The notes under the pieces are model-generated. The model had not been told where the DNA came from. It made no database searches and saw only the letters and a program-made list of their open reading frames with translations. The translations under genes and the position numbers were made by a program. Below, in pieces: positions 8,455-17,877 of a DNA stretch of 64,000 bases (within the stretch, counting starts at the first letter, position 1; each line of letters begins with the position of its first letter). Origin of the DNA: Ancylobacter lacus (GTDB lineage Bacteria; Pseudomonadota; Alphaproteobacteria; Rhizobiales; Xanthobacteraceae); NCBI RefSeq assembly GCF_018390635.1, contig NZ_JAHBGE010000057.1, positions 145,444 to 209,443 on the forward strand, written 5' to 3'.

Positions 8455-9677
8455 GCCGGACCCGCCGCGACCCCCGCACCGAACGCGCCCTGCATCTCGT
8501 CGCCGGCACCGCCCGCCCCCGGCTCGACCGCGCGGCCGCCCCGGCCGCGGCGAGCCCCACCGGCCGGCCCCGGCGCGACCCCCGCGCCGAGGTGGACTCC
8601 GCCCTCGTCCCCGGCCCGGCCCGGCGACGGCTGGACCGCACGCTCCGCCAGACCGGCCTCACCGGCCAGACTGGACACATCGTCCACCTCATCGAACCGG
8701 AAATCGCACTCACCGCACCGCCGCGGATCGTGGTGGTGGAGGAGCCCGCCTTCCTCGTCGCGGCGGTTCCCGACGCCCCCGGCGGGCGACTCACTGCCCA
8801 TGACCGGCAGGTCCTGGGTGCCGCCCGGCTGCTGGCGGAGGGCGGCGGCGCGGTGGTGGCGCTGCCCGGCGGGCCGGTGGAGGAGCTGGGGGGCGCCGGC
8901 GCGGATCGCAGTCAAGTCCTTGCCGGTGAAAGCGAATTCGACCCCGAGGGCCGCGCCGCCGCGCTGGCCGCGGCGCTGCGCCGGCTGAAGGTGCGGCACG
9001 CGGTCTTCCCCGAGACCGCCGAGGGCGGCGACCTCGCCCGCCGCGTCGCCGCGGCTCTGGGCGAACCGCTGTTCGCCGCCGCCGAAAGCCTCACCGCCCG
9101 CGCCGTGACCCGCGCCGCCCGCGGCCGCCGGGTGGAGCAGCGCGCCACCCCCCCGCGTCTCGTCAGCCTCACCGCCGACGCCGTGGCTGCCTATGCCGGC
9201 GCACCGCGAGAAGCCCGTGAAATCAACGCGTTAGGTGAGGTCGCGGCGGTGCCCCGGGCCATCGTTTCCGCGCGCGTGGTGCCGGCCGACCCCGCCACGG
9301 TGCCGCTGTCGGAGGCGGAATTCGTGGTGTCGGCGGGCAACGGCATCACCGATTTCGAGCGGTTCCGCGCCCTGGTGGCGGCACTGCGGGCCACCCCCGG
9401 CGCAAGCCGCGTGGTCTGCGATGCCGGGCTGATGCCGCGTGCGGCGCAGGTCGGCGCCTCCGGCACGGTGCTGGACGCGACCTGCTATTTCGCCCTCGGC
9501 ATCGCCGGCGCACCCCAGCATTTGCAAGGGGTTGCGCGGTGCGAGCATGTGGTGGCGGTCAACACCGACCTTCACGCCGCGATGATCGAGCGGGCCGGCC
9601 TCGCCATCGTCGCCGACGCGCAGGAGGTCATGCCGGCGCTGCTGGCGGCGCTGCAAGCTGAGGAGACGCGGGAATGA
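8451..9677 (+). CDS. etfA: Electron transfer flavoprotein alpha subunit, betaine-cluster type
   Basis: 408-residue FAD-binding ETF subunit accepting electrons from the Dgc demethylase. The C-terminal FAD domain is clear: GLMPRAAQVGASGTVL, then a YFALGIAGAPQHLQGV segment and VNTDLHAAMIERAGLAIVAD. The N-terminus is unusual: a 23-residue motif beginning RRDPR-x-E and ending AR-x-RLDR occurs twice, at residues 5-27 and 41-63. This pushes the ETF fold about 80 residues in. The ATG overlaps the dgcB stop, and the gene's own stop overlaps the etfB start (ATGA both times), so the order dgcB-etfA-etfB is translated as a unit. Confidence 0.85.
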   Translation: MSRTRRDPRTERALHLVAGTARPRLDRAAAPAAASPTGRPRRDPRAEVDSALVPGPARRRLDRTLRQTGLTGQTGHIVHLIEPEIALTAPPRIVVVEEPAFLVAAVPDAPGGRLTAHDRQVLGAARLLAEGGGAVVALPGGPVEELGGAGADRSQVLAGESEFDPEGRAAALAAALRRLKVRHAVFPETAEGGDLARRVAAALGEPLFAAAESLTARAVTRAARGRRVEQRATPPRLVSLTADAVAAYAGAPREAREINALGEVAAVPRAIVSARVVPADPATVPLSEAEFVVSAGNGITDFERFRALVAALRATPGASRVVCDAGLMPRAAQVGASGTVLDATCYFALGIAGAPQHLQGVARCEHVVAVNTDLHAAMIERAGLAIVADAQEVMPALLAALQAEETRE

Positions 9678-10432
9678 AGATCACCGTCCTGCTCTCCGCC
9701 GGCCGCCACCCCGTTTCCGCCCGCCCCTGCCCCCCCGCGGTCGAGCTGCAGGCGCTGCGGCTGGCCTCCGGCCTGGCCGCCGACATCACCGGGCTGCACG
9801 CAGGGCCTTCCGCGGACGGCGTCGCCGATGCCCTGGGCCACGGGCTCTCGACGCTCAACCTATTGACAATAAAGGGCGATTCCGACCCGCTTGTCAGCCT
9901 TGCCGCCACGCTGAAGGCCACCACGCCGGACCTCATCCTGGCCGGCCGGCAGGCGCAGGGCGGCGAGGACAGCGGGCTGCTGCCCTATGCCCTCGCCCGC
10001 GAGTTGGGGCTGCCGATCCTCGCCGATGTTGTGCGGATCGATGCCGGGGGCGAGGGCCTCCTCGCCGTCGAACAGGTCCTGCCGCGCGGCGCCCGGCGCC
10101 GGGTGGTGCTGCGGCTGCCCGCGCTCCTCACCGTGCACCCCGCCGCCCCGGCCCCGCTGCCCTTCACCTTCGCCGCCGCGCGGAGAGGGAAAATCACGCA
10201 ATTGCAGGGGGTTGACAGTCAGCCCCCGTCGGCCGCGCCGGAAGAGCGGCCCTATCGGAAGCGGCCGAAGCTCATCGCAAAAAGCGCCGCCGGCGCCTCC
10301 GCCGCCGACCGGCTGAAGGCCGCCACCGAAGCGGCGGCCGGCGGCGGCCGGCTTCTGGTGAACCCCGCGCCCGCCGAGGCCGCGCGGGAAATCATCACGC
10401 ATTTGCGCGAAATCGGCGTCCTGCGCCGTTGA
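9674..10432 (+). CDS. etfB: Electron transfer flavoprotein beta subunit, betaine-cluster type
   Basis: 252-residue partner of EtfA. The ETF alpha/beta-hydrolase-like nucleotide-binding fold is visible in the N-terminal half (LILAGRQAQGGEDSGLLPYALARELGLPILADV), the segment that in ETF-beta carries the conserved G-x-Q-x(2)-D/G region. The C-terminal tail is divergent and Ala-rich (AAGASAADRLKAATEA). It is the last gene of the dgcAB-etfAB unit: its stop is followed by a 58-bp convergent gap with a GC-rich hairpin and then the end of betA on the other strand. The family match is weaker than for EtfA, but context is decisive. Confidence 0.8.
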   Translation: MKITVLLSAGRHPVSARPCPPAVELQALRLASGLAADITGLHAGPSADGVADALGHGLSTLNLLTIKGDSDPLVSLAATLKATTPDLILAGRQAQGGEDSGLLPYALARELGLPILADVVRIDAGGEGLLAVEQVLPRGARRRVVLRLPALLTVHPAAPAPLPFTFAAARRGKITQLQGVDSQPPSAAPEERPYRKRPKLIAKSAAGASAADRLKAATEAAAGGGRLLVNPAPAEAAREIITHLREIGVLRR

Positions 10433-10465
10433 ATCCTCGATAAAATCAACAAACGCGGCCGAAAG

Positions 10466-10485
10466 CGGGCGGCTTCAGCCGCCCG
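10466..10485. terminator. Hairpin between convergent etfB and betA
   Basis: A perfect 8-bp stem CGGGCGGC / GCCGCCCG with a TTCA loop lies in the 58-bp gap between two converging genes. No T-run follows on either strand, so it is a weak intrinsic terminator candidate, or else a barrier to RNA degradation. Confidence 0.45.
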
Positions 10486-10490
10486 TCGGC

Positions 10491-12158
10491 TCAGCGCTGC
10501 GCCACCCGCCCGCTTTCCGCCGGCAGGTACGGCGCGTTCGACGCCGCCAGCAACGGCCGGCCGAGGATATGATCGGAGGCCTTCTCCGCCAGCATGATGG
10601 TGGGGGCGTTGAGGTTTCCCGTCGTCACCGACGGCATGATCGAGGAATCCACCACCCGCAGCCGTTCCACCCCGATCACCCGCGCCTGCGGGTCCACCAC
10701 CGCCATGGGGTCGGCAGGGTCCCCCATCTTGCAGCTGCAGGAGGGGTGATAGGCGCTCTCGGCCTTCTCGGCGACGAAGCGGTCAATCGCCTCGTCGCTG
10801 GTGACGTCCGCCCCCGGCTGGATTTCCCGGCCGCGATAGGGATCGAACGCCTTCTGCGCGAAGATCTCCCGCGTCAGCCGCACGCAGGCCCGCATCTCGA
10901 TGCGGTCGTCCTCGTGGCTCATATAATTGAAGAAAACTCGAGGCTTATCGCGGAAATCCGCCGAGCGCAGCTTCACCCAGCCCCGGCTCTTGGTCCGCAT
11001 CGGGCCGACATGAGCCTGGAAACCGTGCTCGGACGCCAGCCCCTGCCCGTCATAGGTCACCGCCAGCGGCAGGAAATGGTACTGGATATCGGGATACGGC
11101 ACGTCCGGCCGCGAGCGGATGAAACCGCAGGTCTCGAAGTGGTTGGTCGCGCCCAGCCCGTCCTTGCGCAGCAGCCAGCGCAGCCCGATCTGGCCACGGG
11201 CGAAGAGGCCCATCGAGGAATAGAGCGTGATCGGCTGGGTGCAGGCCTGCTGGAAGTAGAATTCGAGGTGATCCTGCAGGTTTTCGCCGACGCCGGGCCG
11301 GTTCGCCACGACATCGATGCCGAAATCGCGCAGTTCGGCCGCCGGGCCGATGCCGGAAAGCTTCAGCAGCTGTGGCGAGGCGATGGGCCCGCTGGAGACG
11401 ATCACCTCCCGCACCGCACGCACCTCGACGGTGCGGCCACCCTGCTCATAGGCGACGCCCACCGCCCGATGGCCCTCCATGAGGATGCGGCGGGCCCTCG
11501 CATGGGTCTCCACCTTCAGGTTCGGCCGGTTCAGCGCGGGCTTGAGATAGGCATTGGCGGTGGACCAGCGCACGCCGTCCTTCACCGTCATGTCCATGCG
11601 GCCAAAGCCCTCCTGGGCAAAGCCGTTGACGTCGTCGGTGAGGGGATAGCCGGCCTGCCGCGCCGCCTCGACGAAGGCGTGGTAGAGCGGATTCTTCAGC
11701 GCGCCATAGGTGGTCTTGAGCGGGCCGTCGGCGCCGCGATAGGCATCGCCCCCGTCGCGCCGGCCCTCGGCGCGGCGGAAATAGGGCAACACGTCCTTGT
11801 AGGCCCAGCCCTGCGCGCCCTGCGCCTGCCAGCCGTCGAAATCGAGCGGATTGCCGCGGATATAGACCAGCCCGTTGATCGAGGACGAGCCGCCCAGCAC
11901 CTTGCCGCGCGGGCAGTGCATGCGCCGGCCGGCAAGGCCCGGTTCCGGTTCGGTCTCGTACATCCAGTTGTACTTCTCCATGTTCATCGGAATGGAGAGC
12001 GCACTCGGCATCTGGATGAAGATGGAGCGGTCGGAGCCGCCGAATTCCAGCAGCAGCACGCGGTTGCGGCCGTCCTCGGTCAGCCGGTTCGCCAGCACGC
12101 AGCCCGCGGAGCCTGCCCCGACGATGATGTAATCGAACTCGCCCGACATGACGCTCAT
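10491..12158 (-). CDS. betA: Choline dehydrogenase (GMC flavoprotein)
   Basis: Oxidises choline to betaine aldehyde; membrane-associated and FAD-dependent. The 555-residue length fits. FAD motif [13 protein letters not shown] lies at about 14-26, the GMC signature [20 protein letters not shown] at about 80-100, the second GMC signature [18 protein letters not shown] in the middle, and the catalytic-region [12 protein letters not shown] and [25 protein letters not shown] near the C-terminus (the latter shown in part). It starts 11 bases after the BetI-BetB frame stops; GAGGGAG precedes the first ATG by about 6-8 bases, which favours 12158 over the in-frame ATG three codons later. Cotranscription with betIB is very likely. 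Confidence 0.92.
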   Translation of the reverse strand: MSVMSGEFDYIIVGAGSAGCVLANRLTEDGRNRVLLLEFGGSDRSIFIQMPSALSIPMNMEKYNWMYETEPEPGLAGRRMHCPRGKVLGGSSSINGLVYIRGNPLDFDGWQAQGAQGWAYKDVLPYFRRAEGRRDGGDAYRGADGPLKTTYGALKNPLYHAFVEAARQAGYPLTDDVNGFAQEGFGRMDMTVKDGVRWSTANAYLKPALNRPNLKVETHARARRILMEGHRAVGVAYEQGGRTVEVRAVREVIVSSGPIASPQLLKLSGIGPAAELRDFGIDVVANRPGVGENLQDHLEFYFQQACTQPITLYSSMGLFARGQIGLRWLLRKDGLGATNHFETCGFIRSRPDVPYPDIQYHFLPLAVTYDGQGLASEHGFQAHVGPMRTKSRGWVKLRSADFRDKPRVFFNYMSHEDDRIEMRACVRLTREIFAQKAFDPYRGREIQPGADVTSDEAIDRFVAEKAESAYHPSCSCKMGDPADPMAVVDPQARVIGVERLRVVDSSIMPSVTTGNLNAPTIMLAEKASDHILGRPLLAASNAPYLPAESGRVAQR

Positions 12159-12169
12159 GTCCCGCTCCC

Positions 12170-14299
12170 TCAGTACGGCGCCTCGACGCGGCCGAGATTG
12201 ACGTAGACGCTCTTGAGCTGCGTGTAGTGCTCGATCGCCGCCCTGCCATTCTCGCGGCCGAGGCCGGACTGCTTGACCCCGCCGAAGGGCAGCTCGATCG
12301 GTGTGAGGTTGTAGGCATTGATCCAGCAGGTGCCGGCCTCCAGCCGCGCAATCACCCGGTGGGCGCGGGCGAGGTCACGGGTGAAGACGCCGGCGGCGAG
12401 GCCGAAGGGCGTGTCGTTGGCCCGCTCGACCACCTCGTCCTCTTCCCGGAAGGACAGCACCGTCATAACCGGGCCGAAGATCTCCTCGCGGACGATGCTC
12501 ATGGCGTCGCTGCAGCCGTCGAACACGGTGGGAGCGACAAAAGCACCGCGGCCAAGCGCGCCGGAGGTGACGCGCTCACCCCCGACCAGCACCTTCGCCC
12601 CCTCGGCGCGCCCCTTGGCGATGTAGCCGAGGACCTTGTCCATATGGCCCTGCGAAATCAGGGCTCCCACATGGGTGTCCGGGTCGAGCGGGTCGCCAAC
12701 CCTCATCTTCGCCACCCGGGCGACGAGCTTCTCGAGGAACGCCGCCCGCACCCCCTCCTGAACGAAGACGCGGGTACCGTTCGAGCAGACCTCGCCGGCC
12801 GAATAGAAATTGCCCAGCAGCGCGCCGGAAACGGCATCGTCGAGATCGGCGTCATCGAACACGATCAGCGGCGATTTCCCGCCAAGTTCGAGGGTCACGT
12901 ATTTCAGCGTGGTGGCGGCATCCGCCATCACCTTCTTGCCGGTGCCGACCTCCCCGGTCAGCGACACCTTGGCGATCGCAGGGTGACGGGTGAGGAGCCG
13001 CCCGGTATCAGCGAAGCCCTGCACGACGTTGAACACACCGTCCGGCAGGCCGGCCTCGGTGAAAATCTCCGCCAGCTTCAGCGCCGTCAGCGGCGTCAAT
13101 TCGGCGGGTTTGAAGATCATGGCATTGCCGCAGGCGAGCGCGGGCGCGCTTTTCCAGCAGGCGATCTGAAGCGGGTAGTTCCACGCACCGATGCCGGCGA
13201 CGATGCCAAGCGGCTCACGCCGGGTGTAGCCGAAGGCGCTGGAGCCGAGATCGATGTGCTCGCCGGAGATCGTGGCGGCCACGCCGGCGAAATAGTCGAG
13301 ACAATCGGCCCCCGACAGAACGTCGACCGCAATGGTCTCCTGGATCGGCTTGCCGGTGTCGAGCGTTTCCAGCCGCGCCAGCTCCTCATTGCGCGCTCGC
13401 AGCAGGTCCGCCGCCTTCTTGAGCACACGGCCGCGCTCGGCGCCCGTCATGGCGGCCCAGAGCTTCTGGCCGGCGCGCGCGGCGGCGACCGCAGCCTCGA
13501 CCTCGGGCTCGCCCGCCAGTTCGATGCGGGCCAGAACCTCGCCCGTCGCGGGGTTGACGGTCTCGAAACTCTCCGCCGCGGCGGACTCGACATAGCGGCC
13601 GCCGATATGGTTGCGGTGGAGCACAGGCGTATTCGACATGAGAGGGCGTCCAGGTGCGGGATGGGCGGGCAAAAGGGCGATCTGCCCGTCGACAAAGGCA
13701 GTGGCGATGGCACGCGCGGTGATCGCGTCGGTTTCGCCGGTGGCGGAAAGGGTCGAGCGCAGCCAGAGGCCGTCGATGACGGCGGCGATCGCGATGGCGA
13801 GGCGGCGGGCCTCGGCGGGCCCCACGATCGGCCGGAGATCGTGGGTGAGGTTCGAGAGCATGCGCGACTGGTAGACCTTCTGGACCCGGCGCAGCCGCTC
13901 CGAATGCAGAACCTGACCCCAGAAGGCCAGCCACACGCTGCAGGAGCGCTGGTCGAACTCCTCCGGCGCCAGATTGGCGTCGATCACCGCCTGCACCCGC
14001 GCGCGCGGCGAGCCGGCAGCGGCGAGCCTGATGGCGGCGCCCCGCCCGATGCGACGGGCGAGATGGCGCAGCGTCGACTCCAGCAGGCCATCCTTGTCGC
14101 CGAAGTAGTGGGCGACGAGACCTGGCGAGACACCGGCGCGCCGCGCGATCTGCGCGAGGGTGGACGCGTTGAAGCCGACTTCGGCCAGCGAATCGATGGT
14201 CGCCTCGATGAGCTGGCGACGGCGCACATCCTCCGGCTCGCGGCGGCGGACCTCGTCCTCGCGCTGGGCCGTGCGCCGGGCCTCCGCCATGGACGGCAT
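12170..14299 (-). CDS. betIB: BetI repressor and betaine aldehyde dehydrogenase BetB in one frame (fusion)
   Basis: A single 709-codon frame. Residues 1-220 are BetI: a TetR-type HTH ([20 protein letters not shown] at about 47-66) and the BetI C-terminal domain ([31 protein letters not shown]). Residues 221-709 are Bet[12 protein letters not shown], the [20 protein letters not shown] region, [20 protein letters not shown] with the catalytic Glu, and GEVCSNGTR with the nucleophile Cys. The usual betI stop is absent. Met221 (base 13639) matches the normal BetB start, but I see no good Shine-Dalgarno before it (GACGCCCTCTC). Either a bifunctional protein is made, or BetB also starts internally. 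BetB converts betaine aldehyde to glycine betaine with NAD(P)+. A one-base indel error near 13640 would not create this, since both halves are in the same frame. Confidence 0.85.
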   Translation of the reverse strand: MPSMAEARRTAQREDEVRRREPEDVRRRQLIEATIDSLAEVGFNASTLAQIARRAGVSPGLVAHYFGDKDGLLESTLRHLARRIGRGAAIRLAAAGSPRARVQAVIDANLAPEEFDQRSCSVWLAFWGQVLHSERLRRVQKVYQSRMLSNLTHDLRPIVGPAEARRLAIAIAAVIDGLWLRSTLSATGETDAITARAIATAFVDGQIALLPAHPAPGRPLMSNTPVLHRNHIGGRYVESAAAESFETVNPATGEVLARIELAGEPEVEAAVAAARAGQKLWAAMTGAERGRVLKKAADLLRARNEELARLETLDTGKPIQETIAVDVLSGADCLDYFAGVAATISGEHIDLGSSAFGYTRREPLGIVAGIGAWNYPLQIACWKSAPALACGNAMIFKPAELTPLTALKLAEIFTEAGLPDGVFNVVQGFADTGRLLTRHPAIAKVSLTGEVGTGKKVMADAATTLKYVTLELGGKSPLIVFDDADLDDAVSGALLGNFYSAGEVCSNGTRVFVQEGVRAAFLEKLVARVAKMRVGDPLDPDTHVGALISQGHMDKVLGYIAKGRAEGAKVLVGGERVTSGALGRGAFVAPTVFDGCSDAMSIVREEIFGPVMTVLSFREEDEVVERANDTPFGLAAGVFTRDLARAHRVIARLEAGTCWINAYNLTPIELPFGGVKQSGLGRENGRAAIEHYTQLKSVYVNLGRVEAPY

Positions 14300-14690
14300 C
14301 CATCACCTCGCGTCGCAGGAGCAATTGAACGAGCAAATAATACACAAAGCCTGCCGCTCGGAAAGCCCCCGCGCACAGCGCGCCAACGACGCGCTGTTCG
14401 TGGTCGACCTTATGCCGCGATGCCGCACAAACACGCAAAAACACTGAGGTTGTGAATGAAAAATGCGCGTGACAAACGCGCGGTTCCGTTTTTGAATAGC
14501 CATTCAAAAGAGCCCTTCAAGGGCCGGGTTGCTGCCAGCCCGACGACCGATCAGGATGGTGTCGGTGGCAGCAGGGAACAGTGTCACTGAACGATGCCGA
14601 TGACCGCCGGACCGGGAGTGCGGGACGCGTCCGTCCCGCCTCGTCCGTCGGCCCACCGGCGAGAGCGCTCTTGAACGGGAACAGCGAACG
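14300..14690. other. Divergent regulatory region betIB / choX, no gene
   Basis: This 391-bp stretch is noticeably more AT-rich than its surroundings near 14320-14510, with runs such as GCAATTGAACGAGCAAATAA (14322-14341). It contains the 20-bp palindrome described separately. I find no convincing small gene. It should hold both promoters, but I cannot place -35/-10 pairs with confidence. Confidence 0.6.
14490..14509. promoter_or_regulatory. Probable BetI operator (20-bp perfect palindrome)
   Basis: TTTTGAATAGCCATTCAAAA is an 8-4-8 perfect inverted repeat in the 391-bp gap between divergent betIB and choX. It resembles known BetI sites built on TTGAA...TTCAA half-sites. It lies 191 bases before betI and 182 before choX. 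A second, degenerate TTGAACG element is at about 14324. Assignment to BetI is inferred from location and half-site. Confidence 0.65.
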
Positions 14691-15662
14691 ATGCGCAGCT
14701 TGAAATTTCTCGCGACCGCGGCCCTCGGCGCGGTGATCCTCACCGCCCCCTTCCTCCGCGACGCTGCTTTCCAGTCGGCGCAGGCCGCTGAGCCCGCCGC
14801 CTGCAAGACGGTGAAATTCGCCGATGTCGGCTGGACCGACATCACCGCCACCTCCGCCATCTCGTCGGCCATTCTCGAGGGCCTCGGCTACACCACCAAG
14901 ACCCAGGTCCTGTCGGTGCCGGTGACCTACAAGTCGATGCAGACCAAGGACATCGATGTCTTCCTCGGCAACTGGATGCCGACCATGGAAGCCGATCTGA
15001 AGCCCTATCGCGACGACAAGAGCGTGGAAGTGATCGGCGCCAACCTTGAAGGCGCCAAGTACACGCTGGCGGTGCCGACCTATCTCTATGACAAGGGCCT
15101 GAAGTCCTTCGCCGACATCGCCAAGTTCAAGACCGAGCTCGGCGGCAAGATCTATGGCATCGAGCCGGGTAATGACGGCAACCGGCTGATCCTCGACATG
15201 ATCAAGGACGACAAGTTCGGGCTCAAGGGCTTCGACCTCGTCGAATCCAGCGAGCAGGGCATGCTCGCCCAGGTCGAGCGCGCCTCCAAGCGCAAGGAGG
15301 CCATCGTGTTCCTCGGGTGGGCTCCCCACCCTATGAACAGCAAGTACAAGATCACCTATCTCGAAGGCGGCGACGACGTCTTCGGCCCGAACTATGGCGG
15401 CGCCACCGTCTACACCAACACCCGCGCCGGCTACACCACCGAGTGCCCCAATGTCGGGCAGTTCATCAAGAACCTGAAGTTCTCCATCGACGATGAGAAC
15501 GTGGTGATGGGCTACATCCTGTTCGACGGCATGGAGGCCCCGAAGGCTGCCGAGAAGTGGCTGAAGGACAACCCGAAGACCTGGGAAGCCTGGCTGAACG
15601 GCGTCACCACCATCGACGGCCAGCCGGCCATCCCGGCGGTTCGCAAGAGCCTGAAGCTCTGA
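14691..15662 (+). CDS. choX: Choline ABC transporter substrate-binding protein
   Basis: Periplasmic binding protein (323 aa) of the OpuAC/ChoX family. A signal peptide covers about residues 1-32 (hydrophobic ATAALGAVILTAPF, cleavage near AQAAEP). The mature start KTVKFADVGWTDITATSA is typical of ChoX, as are VFLGNWMPTMEAD, GAKYTLAVPTYLYDKGL, GIEPGNDGNR and VFLGWAPHPMNSKY; the tryptophans and tyrosines supply the aromatic cage for quaternary ammonium. It is followed by choW after 82 bases and choV, a complete importer feeding BetA/BetB. Probably BetI-repressed through the palindrome upstream. Confidence 0.9.
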   Translation: MRSLKFLATAALGAVILTAPFLRDAAFQSAQAAEPAACKTVKFADVGWTDITATSAISSAILEGLGYTTKTQVLSVPVTYKSMQTKDIDVFLGNWMPTMEADLKPYRDDKSVEVIGANLEGAKYTLAVPTYLYDKGLKSFADIAKFKTELGGKIYGIEPGNDGNRLILDMIKDDKFGLKGFDLVESSEQGMLAQVERASKRKEAIVFLGWAPHPMNSKYKITYLEGGDDVFGPNYGGATVYTNTRAGYTTECPNVGQFIKNLKFSIDDENVVMGYILFDGMEAPKAAEKWLKDNPKTWEAWLNGVTTIDGQPAIPAVRKSLKL

Positions 15663-15744
15663 TCGCGCGTACCTTGGCGCCCTCTCCCGCTGAGAGAGGG
15701 CGCCGGCCTGCACCCGACCTTACGCTGGCGATGGGGAACGCCCG

Positions 15745-16596
15745 ATGTATGACTGGATCACCGCGCACAAGATCCCGCTGGGCTTGTGGCTCAAGAACTT
15801 CGTCGATCTGCTGACCGAGCACGGCCAGGCCTTCTTCGATTTCGTCTCGCTCGTGCTCGGCAACCTCATCACCGGCCTGACCGCGGCGCTCCTCTTCGTG
15901 CCGCCGCTGCTGCTGATCGGGTTCTTCGCGGTCGCGGCGTGGTTCGTCCACCGCTCCGTGGGGCTGGTGGTCTTCATCGTCGGGGCGCTGCTGCTCGTCA
16001 CCAATCTCGGCTACTGGCAGGCGACAATCGAGACTCTGTCGCTGGTCCTGTGTGCGACGCTGGTCTGCGTGGTCATCGGGGTACCGATCGGCATTGCTGC
16101 CGCGCACCGGCCCTGGCTCTACACCGCCATCCGGCCGATCCTCGACCTGATGCAGACCATCCCGACCTTCGTCTATCTCATTCCGACGCTGGTTCTTTTT
16201 GGTCTGGGCGCGGTGCCGGGCCTGATCTCCACCGTCATCTTCTCGATTCCGGCGCCGATCCGCCTGACCCATCTCGGCATCTCCTCGGTTCCACCGAATC
16301 TTTATGAGGCCGGCAAGGCGTTCGGCGCGACCAAGCGGCAATTGCTCTTCAAGGTCGAGCTGCCCTATGCGCTGCCGACCATCATGGCGGGCATCACCCA
16401 GTGCATCATGCTGAGCCTCTCCATGGTCGTCATCGCCGCCCTGGTCGGCGCCGACGGGCTGGGCAAGCCGGTGGTGCGGGCACTGAACTCCGTCAACATT
16501 GCGATGGGCTTCGAGGCGGGCCTCGCCATCGTGGTGCTCGCCATCGTGCTCGACCGCGTCTGCAAGCGGCCCGAGCGGCCCTCCAAGAAGAGCTGA
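15745..16596 (+). CDS. choW: Choline ABC transporter permease
   Basis: 283-residue inner-membrane permease of the OpuAB/ProW type. The N-terminal soluble stretch MYDWITAHKIPLGLWLKNFVDL precedes about six to seven membrane segments. The binding-protein-dependent transport signature (EAA loop) is visible as EAGKAFGATKRQLLFKVELP, where the ATPase docks. PIGIAAAHRPWLYTAIRPILDLMQTIPTFVYLIP is characteristic of quaternary-amine permeases (quoted within length limits: LMQTIPTFVYLIP). It lies between choX and choV with a 9-bp gap to choV, GAGGGGCAGCC preceding the choV start. Confidence 0.9.
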   Translation: MYDWITAHKIPLGLWLKNFVDLLTEHGQAFFDFVSLVLGNLITGLTAALLFVPPLLLIGFFAVAAWFVHRSVGLVVFIVGALLLVTNLGYWQATIETLSLVLCATLVCVVIGVPIGIAAAHRPWLYTAIRPILDLMQTIPTFVYLIPTLVLFGLGAVPGLISTVIFSIPAPIRLTHLGISSVPPNLYEAGKAFGATKRQLLFKVELPYALPTIMAGITQCIMLSLSMVVIAALVGADGLGKPVVRALNSVNIAMGFEAGLAIVVLAIVLDRVCKRPERPSKKS

Positions 16597-16605
16597 GGGG
16601 CAGCC

Positions 16606-17799
16606 ATGTCCGCCGTCGAATTCCGCAACATCGACATCGTCTTCGGCTCCCAGCAGAAGCGCGCCCTCGCCCTTATCGACGAGGGCCGGACCCGCGACCA
16701 GATTCTCGCCGAAACCGGGGCTGTGCTGGGCGCCGCTGGCGTGAGCCTCAAGATCGAGCGCGGCGAGATCTGCGTTCTCATGGGTCTGTCGGGCTCGGGC
16801 AAATCCACCATCCTGCGCGCCATCAACCGGCTGAACGAGGTGGCGCGCGGCGAGGTGATCGTCGAGCATCGGGGCAAGGCCATCGACGTCGCCCATTGCG
16901 ACGAGGAGACCCTGCGCGACATCCGCATGCACACGGTTTCCATGGTGTTCCAGCAGTTCGGCCTGCTGCCCTGGCGCACGGTGCGCGACAATGTCGGCTT
17001 CGGCCTGGAGCTGCGCGGCACCCCGCTCGCCGAACGCAACCGGATCGTGGACGAGAAACTCGCCATGGTCGGCCTCACCAACTGGGCGGGCAAATACACC
17101 CACGAGCTTTCCGGCGGCATGCAGCAGCGCGTCGGCCTCGCCCGCGCCTTCGCCACCGACGCCGACATCCTGCTGATGGACGAGCCCTTCTCGGCGCTCG
17201 ATCCGCTGATCCGCGACAAGCTGCAGGACGAACTGCTCGACCTGCAGAAGCGCATCCAAAAGACCATCGTCTTCGTCAGCCACGACCTCGACGAGGCGCT
17301 GAAGCTCGGCAACACCATCGCGATCATGGAGGGTGGGCGGATCGTCCAGGCCGGAACGGCCGAGGACATCCTGCTGCGGCCGGCCAATGCCTATGTCGCC
17401 GAATTCGTGAAGCACATGAACCCGCTCAACGTGCTGCGGGGAACCGCGGTGATGCGGCCGGCCGCCAGCCTCACCCGGGAGGGCGACAGCGTGGTGCTGG
17501 ACAAGCACGGCCGTGTGCGGGTGAAGGTGGATGGAGAAAACCGCCCCATTGCGCTGGAGCTCGACGGCCGATCCGGCATCATGGCCGCCGCCGATGGCGA
17601 CGCCGGGGTGATCGACGACCAGCGGGCCCAGGAAGCCGACTGCATCGTCGCACCCGTCGATCTTCGCCTGAAGGCGGCGATCGAACTGAAGAGGCATACG
17701 GATTTGCCGATCCTGCTGGTCGATAATCTCGGCCGCCTCGCCGGGCTGTGCGATGACGACGAGATCTACCGCGGCCTTCTCCGCCGGCTGGACGGCTGA
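16606..17799 (+). CDS. choV: Choline ABC transporter ATP-binding protein
   Basis: 397-residue ATPase. Walker A GLSGSGKST, signature LSGGMQQRVGLARAF, Walker B ILLMDEPFSAL, and H-loop FVSHDLDEA are all intact. The N-terminal insert before Walker A (QKRALALIDEGRTRDQILAETG) is characteristic of the ChoV/ProV group. The C-terminal 110 residues (about 290-397) look CBS-like and end LVDNLGRLAGLCDDDEIYRGLLRRL; in OpuA-type transporters such domains sense ionic strength, which is known of the family but not shown here. A strong bidirectional terminator follows 23 bases downstream. Confidence 0.9.
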   Translation: MSAVEFRNIDIVFGSQQKRALALIDEGRTRDQILAETGAVLGAAGVSLKIERGEICVLMGLSGSGKSTILRAINRLNEVARGEVIVEHRGKAIDVAHCDEETLRDIRMHTVSMVFQQFGLLPWRTVRDNVGFGLELRGTPLAERNRIVDEKLAMVGLTNWAGKYTHELSGGMQQRVGLARAFATDADILLMDEPFSALDPLIRDKLQDELLDLQKRIQKTIVFVSHDLDEALKLGNTIAIMEGGRIVQAGTAEDILLRPANAYVAEFVKHMNPLNVLRGTAVMRPAASLTREGDSVVLDKHGRVRVKVDGENRPIALELDGRSGIMAAADGDAGVIDDQRAQEADCIVAPVDLRLKAAIELKRHTDLPILLVDNLGRLAGLCDDDEIYRGLLRRLDG

Positions 17800-17822
17800 A
17801 TGCAGTCCTTTCGCGCCTCATG

Positions 17823-17858
17823 AAAAAGGGCCCGCTCGACGCCGAGCGGGCCCTTTTA
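17823..17858. terminator. Bidirectional intrinsic terminator choV / DUF378
   Basis: AAAAGGGCCCGCTCG pairs with CGAGCGGGCCCTTTT around an ACGC loop (15-bp stem). A-run and T-run flank both sides, so it can stop choXWV on the plus strand and the DUF378 gene on the minus strand. Confidence 0.92.
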
Positions 17859-17877
17859 TATGTCGCGGGCTAGCGCC

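Noticed and set aside
12227-14455. A 742-codon open frame opposite betIB
   Set aside because: No domain features; antisense shadow of the BetI-BetB frame, which shows clear TetR and ALDH motifs.
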